Below, in pieces: positions 7,860-13,490 of a DNA stretch of 13,490 bases (positions within the stretch are counted from its first letter, which is position 1; each line of letters starts with the position of its first letter). The notes under the pieces were generated by a model, which did no database searches, had not been told where the DNA came from, and worked only from the letters and a program-made list of their open reading frames with translations. The stretch comes from Victivallales bacterium (GTDB lineage: Bacteria; Verrucomicrobiota; Lentisphaeria; Oligosphaerales; Oligosphaeraceae), in NCBI GenBank assembly GCA_017963875.1, contig JAGCTA010000209.1, positions 1 to 13,490 on the forward strand, read 5' to 3'. Position numbers and translations under genes: made by a program.

Positions 7860-8474
7860 TTATTTCTTCTTCCAGACGCTGAGAACTTCGCCCGTGTACT
7901 GGATGTGGACGTGACCGCCCTTGTTCATGTCGTTATATGGCTTGGGGACGAACTCCGTTGGGACTGGCTGGCGCATGACCTTGCGGCAGACGACGACCTT
8001 CTCCGCCTCCAGATAGGTGACGCCGCCATCTGGCGTCTCGACAGGCGTGAAGCCAGAGGTCTTCTCCTTGTCCGTGTCCCGTCCCGATGTGCCGCCGAAG
8101 ACGCGTACAATAGTCTGGCGGTGTTCGTTGCCATACCATGAGAGTGTGAAGATAGGAGACGCTTCGAAGTAGGCGTGGCTAAAGCGGGTCTCGTGGATAT
8201 AGACGATGGCAACGGGTTTTGACCACAGGACGCCGCATGCACCCCATCCCAACGTCAGCGAGTTGTAGTGTTCCTTGTCTCCTGCAGTGCCGAGATAGAC
8301 GCGGGGAGCGAAAAGAGCCCCTGTCTCTTTGTTTGTCGGGACTTTCTCGAAGTGTTTGTAGAACTCCTCTACGGGAAGCGGTTGCTGCCTTGGCTTCTGT
8401 GGAATCTCTGCTGCCGTGAGGCTGACGGCCAGAATGAGGGCGGTGAGTGCAACGAGATGAATGGCGTGTTTCAT
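7860..8474 (-). CDS. Exported flavin-reductase-like FMN-binding split-barrel protein
   Basis: A 204-residue protein of the flavin reductase-like (DIM6/NTAB type) split-barrel family. It resembles the family at NSLTLGWGACGVLWSKP (71-87), ETRFSHAYFEASPIFTLSWY (95-114), the loop GGTSGRDTDK (127-136), and a final strand ending YTGEVLSVW (193-201). Family members bind FMN or FAD and reduce it with NAD(P)H or use it as a redox cofactor. Unusually it starts with a Sec-type signal peptide (hydrophobic core about 6-19, likely cleavage near TAA|E), with no lipobox and no twin arginine. The reading frame stays open upstream to 8576, but the ATG at 8474 is preferred: AAGGAAAG (8479-8486) precedes it, the signal peptide starts there, and a promoter lies inside the upstream extension. 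The PIG-L gene follows on the same strand. Confidence 0.8.
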   Translation of the reverse strand: MKHAIHLVALTALILAVSLTAAEIPQKPRQQPLPVEEFYKHFEKVPTNKETGALFAPRVYLGTAGDKEHYNSLTLGWGACGVLWSKPVAIVYIHETRFSHAYFEASPIFTLSWYGNEHRQTIVRVFGGTSGRDTDKEKTSGFTPVETPDGGVTYLEAEKVVVCRKVMRQPVPTEFVPKPYNDMNKGGHVHIQYTGEVLSVWKKK

Positions 8475-8541
8475 ACTGCTTTCCTTGTTGTTTTGCAATG
8501 TTATGATTTTGAAGATGTCTTTGGTAGATGATTTTTGTATT

Positions 8542-8569
8542 AGTATAAGCCAATTCGACATCAAGTCAA
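8542..8569 (-). promoter_or_regulatory. Sigma70-type promoter of the flavin-reductase-like gene
   Basis: On the - strand, TTGACT (8569 down to 8564, 5 of 6 to consensus), a 16-nt spacer, and TATACT (8547 down to 8542, 5 of 6). Transcription would begin near 8535, about 60 nt before the ATG at 8474. It is the best-matching promoter in the window. Confidence 0.6.
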
Positions 8570-8712
8570 TTCTCATGAATCAGTGAAGACCCGCCTGAAG
8601 GTCGATTTCGTTGTCGAGTTTCGGTTAGGTATGTCATATATGAGTACTCAACTCTTCTGGAAATCACCTCGCCATTCGGCATTCCTGATTTCCTTTCTGT
8701 GGAATAGGGCGG

Positions 8713-8730
8713 TTTGATTGTAAAATCAAA
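8713..8730. promoter_or_regulatory. Inverted repeat, possible operator of the secretion cassette
   Basis: TTTGAT (8713-8718) and its reverse complement ATCAAA (8725-8730) are separated by six bases. The element covers the -35 box of the candidate promoter at 8718-8745, the position expected for a repressor site. The arms are short and AT-rich, so chance is a real alternative. Confidence 0.3.
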
Positions 8731-8745
8731 AAGATAAAGTATAGT
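8718..8745 (+). promoter_or_regulatory. Candidate promoter of the chaperone-effector cassette
   Basis: TTGTAA at 8718-8723 (4 of 6), a 16-nt spacer, and TATAGT at 8740-8745 (5 of 6). Transcription would start near 8752, leaving a leader of roughly 130 nt before the first chaperone. The -10 box is better than the -35 box, so an activator may be involved. Confidence 0.35.
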
Positions 8746-8885
8746 TCTTAATTATGGAAGGTTTGTGTAGTGTGCGAAGATTTGTTGGGTATATGAGGCT
8801 CGTGAAAAGAGTGAAAGACAACGTGATGATGAATGTAGGCAAACACTTTTTCTAGCATTGCAATACGCAATAGGAAAGAACCACA

Positions 8886-9356
8886 ATGAAGACGAGAAAA
8901 GACTACGACAAGTTTTTGGAAGAGGTTAGGAAGACGACAGGCATTGACGCATTGACGCCCGATGAGACTGGTCTTGTGTCTGTTCGCGTCCAGGACGAGT
9001 TCAACGTGAATTTGCAGTTCGTTGAAGCAACAGGCAGGATTCTGTGTTTCATCGAGGTCGCGGAATTGCCGAAGGACGCAGGACGTGAAGTCTATCGCGA
9101 ACTGCTTGCCGCAGGGCTTTTTGGCAAAGAGACGGCTGGGGGTTACTTTGCACTGGAGCCAAATACGGAAATAGTCGTTTACAATTATTTCTTCGATCTG
9201 GAAACGGCGGAACTGGATGTCGATGACTTCGTGGCCGTCTTGGAAAAGATACTTCAACTGTGCGATCTATGGTCAGAACGGCTGAAGGACGTTCTGACGG
9301 TAAATGACGATTTAAGCGACATTCAGCTAGACACGCAAATCAAATTCCATCCATGA
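8886..9356 (+). CDS. CesT-like type III secretion chaperone (first)
   Basis: A 156-residue acidic protein with the size and secondary-structure order of class I type III secretion chaperones (CesT/SycE type). These are cytoplasmic dimers that bind the N-terminal region of an effector and deliver it to the export machine. Predicted order: helix 4-18 (RKDYDKFLEEVRKTTG), three strands at about 28-58 (LVSVRVQDEF, NVNLQFV, RILCFIEV), helix 64-77, two strands at 84-103 (GGYFALEPN, EIVVYNYF), and a long C-terminal helix 108-135 (LDVDDFVAVLEKILQLCDLW). AGGAAA (8872-8877) lies eight bases before the ATG. The stop is only seven bases before the start of the 1205-residue protein, so the two are very likely translated together and the large protein is its probable partner. 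Sequence identity within this family is always low; the call rests on fold pattern and context. Confidence 0.78.
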   Translation: MKTRKDYDKFLEEVRKTTGIDALTPDETGLVSVRVQDEFNVNLQFVEATGRILCFIEVAELPKDAGREVYRELLAAGLFGKETAGGYFALEPNTEIVVYNYFFDLETAELDVDDFVAVLEKILQLCDLWSERLKDVLTVNDDLSDIQLDTQIKFHP

Positions 9357-9363
9357 GGCCAAC

Positions 9364-12300
9364 ATGCCACTGACTATTGAATCCTTTGGAAGCATCGCGG
9401 ACACCGCTTGGTTTTCATCTCGTGACATTATTGTACAGGGGCAGGGGGAGAAGGCGACGGCACGCCTTGGAAATTTCTTCTTTTCTCAGGGCAGCGAGGC
9501 TAATGACGAGACGATGGCCGCCTTCAGGTCCGCACTTGAGGAGAAGTATGGTGTCTTTGGCACAAATGCGTTTGACACTGTTGTTGGCTCCAGGGCGCAA
9601 TTGCACAAGTCGCTCAGGGTTTCTGATGTCAAGGCCACGCTTTCACGGCTTGAGACGGTCAAAATGAATCACTTCATTGGCGAATTGTCACGCCAGTTGG
9701 ATACTAGCCCGAAATTCCGCGAACTGCCAGATGAACTGCGAAAACTGGTCCGTACCGCCATCAGTGCCAGTCCAACAAGCAGTTCTCTTAACGAATGTGT
9801 GACTCCTGCGGACATCGCTCGCATGGCGTCTGCAAGGATCGACGAAGCCATCCAGAACGCAAAGGATTTTGTGGCTGAAAAGAAGAGATTCAATCCTGAC
9901 TATAAGGTGTCGGTCGATGCCAAGCCTCTCGAGGGGCATCAAATGACGGAAATGGAGGCAAAGAGTAATGAGCCGACGGGACTTCGAAACCTCAAGACTG
10001 TTTTCAAGAAAGGCACCACATCAATCGAAGACCAAATCAAGAAAGGTACGTTGGGTTCGGGTATGCGAATCAACCGCTCGGCTACGCATCCAGTTCTGCT
10101 GGAAAAACTTAAGACAAATGGCGTCGAGCCAGGCTTCATATATCGCAACGACTGGTCAACGGACGATACGCGTGGCTATATGGCGAATATCCACTCGCCT
10201 GAAAGCAAGAAGGCACTTAATGAACTCAAAGAGTGCAATTCTGCTTTTGCGGAAAAGTGTGCAGGCAAGGATGTACGGACGCAGATTCTGCTTGCAGGAC
10301 GAGCACACCCCGCCGCGATGGCTGCTGCTTCAGAACTGGTCATCGAAAGGGCGTTGGGAGCACCGAACGCCGATGACACGGAGGAAATCCGCGCTTTACG
10401 CAAAGCATTGACGGAAAAACTGCCGCAGGATGTGAAAGCACGACTCTCAACCGGAGTTTCAAGTCCAGACAATCAAAACATGCTTGCTTCGCTGAAAAAG
10501 GATTTCTTCGTTGAAATCCGCAACGCCGTGATGAATGTCCGGCCAGAAAACGCAGATGGCACGACAAATGCCCTATATGAAGCATCCTCTGTTTTCAAGC
10601 ATTTCTCCGACAGGGGAATTGTGAAGCTCGACTACAATGAAGGCTCCAAGTTCTGGAAAGGCGACAGTGCCCATGCAGGCACCTTCATGCGTCCTGAACG
10701 CATCATTGTGGGGCGCAAAATGGGCCAGTTATATCGTTTTCAGACACGGACGACAGCTGACAGCGCATCTGCAGGAGCGGTCACTGAGGCCCTTGCAAAC
10801 GACCTGACGCGCATAGCGGGAGTGCCTTCTCAGGAACTTGAAATCGTCAGAGGGCAGTATTCCGACGGCCATCCCAAACTCATGCTTTCAGCAAAATTCG
10901 CGACTGGCTACAAGGACATGGAGGCAGGCATGCTCAAGGACGGACGCATTGTTCCGCCAAAAGATGCAGAACCAGGCCTTGAAATGGAGTCGTTGGGCAA
11001 ATACAAGGCATTCTTCCTTGTCACGGCAGACCGCGACGGCGTTGGCTCGCGCGGGCAGAACAAGGGCTTCATCAACGGAAAGTTCTTCGCAATTGACCCA
11101 GGTCACTCCCTTGAGGGCAACGGAAAGTACCTTGACGTGGCCGATGACCTGTCATTCAAGGACACATACGGAAGAAGCACAAAGCCACGCTTCAAGAATT
11201 TCTCTGTGTTCGACGACGATACGCGCTTCGCAAAGTTCTCAGGCATTCTAGATTTGCGTGAGAAAGTCAGGTCTGGCGCATTCGACAAGCTCTTCGATGA
11301 CTACAAGGCGGCGTTCAACCCTAAAGAACCAGGCATCGCGCCAGAAGAAAAGACCCTAAGGGAAAAGATTTTCGCCGACATAAACAAAAAACAGACCGAG
11401 TTCAATGAGTCGCTTGCCAAGCTTATGAGGGTGGGCGGGATGCAATTGGAACTCTATGACGCGCTTGAAGGTTCGTCTCAGGCAGTGAAGCAGGGCGCGA
11501 TAGAGAACCTTGCCAACCTCGAAAAACTTTTCTCGCCGACGACATGGGTCAGCAAAAATGGCCAGGTGACACTGAAGCATTTGGAGGTCATCCCTGAATC
11601 TCGTGTCAAATGGAGCGCGGGAATGGAGGGGACCAATATTGTTTATCATTGCGACAGACGTCTCGATATGAAGACCAAGGCTACGCTTGATGCGTTAGCA
11701 AAGGCCGGCGGAGCAAGACTCGACACAGACGCGATGGGAGTTACGCGGCTCGTTGTTCCGAAGGAAAACGCCGAGAAGTTCTTCGCAACATTTACAGAGG
11801 ATAAGGTTCAGCAACTTACGCATCCTGAAGAATATAAGGCAAGGCAGGAAGGTGGCGATGCGCTCAAGGCTGCAAAGACATACCGTCCCGCCATGCCATC
11901 GCCTAAGGGGTCGGAAACAGGAAAAACATTGGATTCGTCACAACTTCCAGAGGAACTTGACGTGCCCGTTGACGGGGTGGTTGTGAAACTTCCAAAACAA
12001 CATTTCGAGGACATGGCGACGACAAAATCGGACAGGCCGCGCCCAGGCAGCATCGGCGAACTTCGCGCTATGATGGTGGCCAGAATTAACCGCGGAAACG
12101 AAATCCTCCGTGCGGTTCTCTCTGGCAACGTATCACGTTTCGAGGCGACAACGGAAAACGCAGCCGCTCTCACCATTGCACTGCATGTCGCGGCACTGAA
12201 GAAAGGCGAGTTCATGTATCGCGGCTCATTCTCTGTCGCAGACCCCTATGGCTACATTGCCCGCTGGCTTGATTCAAACCCTGAAATCTACCAGCGTACC

Positions 12301-12981
12301 TCTACCCATGCGCTGCCCTATCAGGAGATGCGTGTGGACGGACACCTAAACATGCCGCGCGGCCTTGATGTCCCGACTGGCATGGGAGGTCTTTTCAATG
12401 GGATGCGCACATTCCATTACTTCTCGCTTCCAGATACGGATCATCTCTCGGACACAGGAGGCTCTGGCCCCAAGCGCCGCATCTTCATCAAGTGCGAGAC
12501 GTACGGCATCTTCTGCTCGACAGCGCATTTTCATCCCTTCAAGAAAGCGGACGCACGCTCAGAGGGCATGCAGACGCGGAGCTATCGATTCGGCGATGTC
12601 ATCGAATCAATCCAGCATGGTGCATCGCTTTTCGTCTCAAAATTCACATCCAAGACCGCTCATGGCATCCGCAAGGAGAACCTTCCGCCAGACCTCTCGA
12701 CGGCTATCTACGATGCGGCTGGAGCACTACGGAGCGCAGGCTTCGATCACGTTGCAGACCGTGTGCTCGATGGTGTTTTTGACGGCGGCGGCGTGAAGAT
12801 GTTCCTAGATAAACTTGATAAGGAAATCAAGGCTCTTTCCGATGATGATGGTTTGCGCGCAATGGAAGCCGTTGGGAAACATCTTGATGCGATGAACGAG
12901 GTAATTAGCGACCTCAATGGCAGGATCGAAAACCGTATGGGCAATGAGATCATGCTTGAAATCAAGGATTTATTTCCTTAA
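9364..12981 (+). CDS. Large putative type III secretion effector with kinase-like region
   Basis: A 1205-residue protein without signal peptide or membrane segments, placed between two CesT-like chaperone genes; I infer that it is secreted. Residues 1-175 (polar start, then helical, YGVFGTNAFDTVVGSR at 62-77) would hold the secretion signal and chaperone-binding region. Residues about 446-640 resemble PI3/4-kinase-like and HipA-like kinases: TEALANDLTRIAGVPSQELE (474-493, E475 possibly the helix-C Glu), the hinge-like LMLSAKFATGY (506-516), a catalytic-loop-like ADRD (555-558) with N566, and a metal-loop-like AIDPGH (576-581). The DRD-to-Asn gap is longer than in PI3-kinases. The usual ATP-binding Lys is not evident; R462 is at the likely place. 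Residues 690-860 look helical and linker-like. Residues 940-1100 form a separate unrecognised region with MYRGSF, NMPRGLDVPTGMGGL and RRIFIKCETYG. The last 90 residues are helical. GAGG at 9354-9358, overlapping the upstream stop, probably serves as ribosome binding site. Effector status and kinase activity are both inferred. Confidence 0.7.
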   Translation: MPLTIESFGSIADTAWFSSRDIIVQGQGEKATARLGNFFFSQGSEANDETMAAFRSALEEKYGVFGTNAFDTVVGSRAQLHKSLRVSDVKATLSRLETVKMNHFIGELSRQLDTSPKFRELPDELRKLVRTAISASPTSSSLNECVTPADIARMASARIDEAIQNAKDFVAEKKRFNPDYKVSVDAKPLEGHQMTEMEAKSNEPTGLRNLKTVFKKGTTSIEDQIKKGTLGSGMRINRSATHPVLLEKLKTNGVEPGFIYRNDWSTDDTRGYMANIHSPESKKALNELKECNSAFAEKCAGKDVRTQILLAGRAHPAAMAAASELVIERALGAPNADDTEEIRALRKALTEKLPQDVKARLSTGVSSPDNQNMLASLKKDFFVEIRNAVMNVRPENADGTTNALYEASSVFKHFSDRGIVKLDYNEGSKFWKGDSAHAGTFMRPERIIVGRKMGQLYRFQTRTTADSASAGAVTEALANDLTRIAGVPSQELEIVRGQYSDGHPKLMLSAKFATGYKDMEAGMLKDGRIVPPKDAEPGLEMESLGKYKAFFLVTADRDGVGSRGQNKGFINGKFFAIDPGHSLEGNGKYLDVADDLSFKDTYGRSTKPRFKNFSVFDDDTRFAKFSGILDLREKVRSGAFDKLFDDYKAAFNPKEPGIAPEEKTLREKIFADINKKQTEFNESLAKLMRVGGMQLELYDALEGSSQAVKQGAIENLANLEKLFSPTTWVSKNGQVTLKHLEVIPESRVKWSAGMEGTNIVYHCDRRLDMKTKATLDALAKAGGARLDTDAMGVTRLVVPKENAEKFFATFTEDKVQQLTHPEEYKARQEGGDALKAAKTYRPAMPSPKGSETGKTLDSSQLPEELDVPVDGVVVKLPKQHFEDMATTKSDRPRPGSIGELRAMMVARINRGNEILRAVLSGNVSRFEATTENAAALTIALHVAALKKGEFMYRGSFSVADPYGYIARWLDSNPEIYQRTSTHALPYQEMRVDGHLNMPRGLDVPTGMGGLFNGMRTFHYFSLPDTDHLSDTGGSGPKRRIFIKCETYGIFCSTAHFHPFKKADARSEGMQTRSYRFGDVIESIQHGASLFVSKFTSKTAHGIRKENLPPDLSTAIYDAAGALRSAGFDHVADRVLDGVFDGGGVKMFLDKLDKEIKALSDDDGLRAMEAVGKHLDAMNEVISDLNGRIENRMGNEIMLEIKDLFP

Positions 12982-12995
12982 CTAACCTGTGTCCC

Positions 12996-13000
12996 AAGGA
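12996..13000 (+). promoter_or_regulatory. Ribosome binding site deciding the second chaperone's start
   Basis: AAGGA, nine bases before the ATG at 13010. It argues against the upstream in-frame GTG at 12989, which would precede the site itself. Confidence 0.6.
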
Positions 13001-13009
13001 ACAACACCC

Positions 13010-13471
13010 ATGGATTTCACTGAACTCGTTTCCGACTTTGCCAAGCGCCACGATGTGGAGGGGCTTGCCGCCATGGACGGCAAGGCCTACCTCGATATCG
13101 ATGGTATCACCGTCACACTCGTTGAGGATAGCGGATACCTCATTGCCACCGCAGAAATTGGCGACCCGCCACCAGAGGGACGAAATAATTTCGCTGAAAT
13201 CCTGCTGGAGGCGAACCTCGAATCCGCCGCATATTTCGCAAAAACGCGTGAAAGCGGCAAATATGTTCTCGTCCACCGTATCGCGTTGATGGACATGGAC
13301 TCAGATTCATTTGATGCGGTTCTAGAAGCCCTTCTCAACTCTGCAGAAACTTGGCGCGACCTTCTCGAAGACTACCGTCCCGTCGCCGCTCAATCAGCCG
13401 ATGAGGACGCGGAATCACCCGCCTTCGCTACTGGCGGCTTCATGCCGGTCGAGTCGTGTTTTGGGGTGTAA
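13010..13471 (+). CDS. CesT-like type III secretion chaperone (second)
   Basis: A 153-residue acidic protein with a clear CesT-family pattern, better than the first one: helix MDFTELVSDFAKRHDVEGL (1-19), strands KAYLDIDG, ITVTLVED and YLIATAEIG (25-51), the proline turn GDPPPEG (51-57), helix NNFAEILLEANLESA (59-73), strands AAYFAKTRESG and KYVLVHRIAL (73-93), and the final helix SFDAVLEALLNSAETWRDLL (100-119). The family's role is to dimerise and hold an effector's N-terminal segment in an export-ready state. A Ser/Ala/Asp-rich tail of about 30 residues follows the fold and ends at the TAA 13469-13471. The gene is 28 bp after the large protein, so it could be a second chaperone for that protein or the first gene of a next chaperone-effector pair beyond the window. 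Confidence 0.83.
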   Translation: MDFTELVSDFAKRHDVEGLAAMDGKAYLDIDGITVTLVEDSGYLIATAEIGDPPPEGRNNFAEILLEANLESAAYFAKTRESGKYVLVHRIALMDMDSDSFDAVLEALLNSAETWRDLLEDYRPVAAQSADEDAESPAFATGGFMPVESCFGV

Positions 13472-13490
13472 CTTTTTGGCGCAATGTGTG

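Larger units (their letters stand above)
8475..8885. other. 411-bp divergent intergenic region
   Basis: This non-coding stretch separates the flavin-reductase-like gene (-) from the secretion cassette (+). It holds a good - strand promoter (8542-8569), a weaker + strand promoter candidate (8718-8745) overlapped by an inverted repeat (8713-8730), and two short palindromes, CATATATG (8635-8642) and TGAGTACTCA (8641-8650). Reading frames here look like shadows: the longest - strand one (8748-9257) mostly overlaps the chaperone antisense. I see no RNA gene and nothing else of note. Confidence 0.6.

Noticed and set aside
8475..8576. 34-residue N-terminal extension of the flavin-reductase-like protein
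   Set aside because: It would put a signal peptide inside the protein and contains the best promoter of the window; the ribosome binding site precedes the ATG at 8474.
8748..9257. 169-codon open frame on the - strand
   Set aside because: It overlaps the start and most of the first CesT-like gene, which has a good ribosome binding site, the expected fold order and coupling to the next gene.
1..13490. CRISPR arrays, tRNA or rRNA genes, insertion sequences, phage genes
   Set aside because: I saw no regularly spaced repeats, tRNA-like arms with conserved loops, transposase motifs, terminal inverted repeats or phage structural genes on either strand.

Overview
The window looks like a piece of chromosome from a Gram-negative bacterium, most likely of the PVC superphylum (Lentisphaerota/Victivallales or a related Verrucomicrobiota lineage). 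This is an inference from gene content: a GroEL with a Gly-Met-rich tail, an intracellular GH110-type alpha-galactosidase, a DUF4034-like/ankyrin membrane protein, and CesT-type chaperones of type III secretion. Nothing in the window is a phylogenetic marker long enough to settle the taxonomy.

Layout. (1) 1-200 is the 3' end of groEL on the + strand, followed by a strong, symmetric, probably bidirectional terminator. (2) 328-1992 on the - strand is a GH110-like parallel beta-helix glycosidase with its acidic residues intact. (3) After a divergent promoter region that holds a 25-bp dyad, a + strand group runs from 2179 to 6916: a 974-residue exported, membrane-anchored ankyrin protein, a five-bladed beta-propeller glycosidase-like protein, and a class I SAM methyltransferase. 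(4) A - strand pair converges on that group: a PIG-L-type deacetylase with an altered metal-binding motif (6975-7760), and upstream of it an exported flavin-reductase-like protein (7860-8474) with a good sigma70-type promoter at 8542-8569. (5) From 8886 to the window end is a tight + strand cassette: CesT-like chaperone, 1205-residue protein, second CesT-like chaperone.

The last cassette is the most interesting part. Two different proteins with the size, acidity and alpha/beta order of type III secretion chaperones flank one very large protein without a signal peptide, which fits a secreted effector. Its middle carries a DRD...N...IDPGH pattern that resembles the catalytic and metal-binding loops of PI3/4-kinase-like and HipA-like kinases, with an insertion in the catalytic loop and no obvious ATP-binding lysine. 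Its last 350 residues form a further region I do not recognise. No secretion apparatus genes are present here, so this is an orphan chaperone-effector locus.

The genes at 328-8474 suggest glycan handling (alpha-galactoside cleavage, propeller glycosidase, PIG-L deacetylase), but they are in at least three transcription units and I see no proof that they form one pathway.
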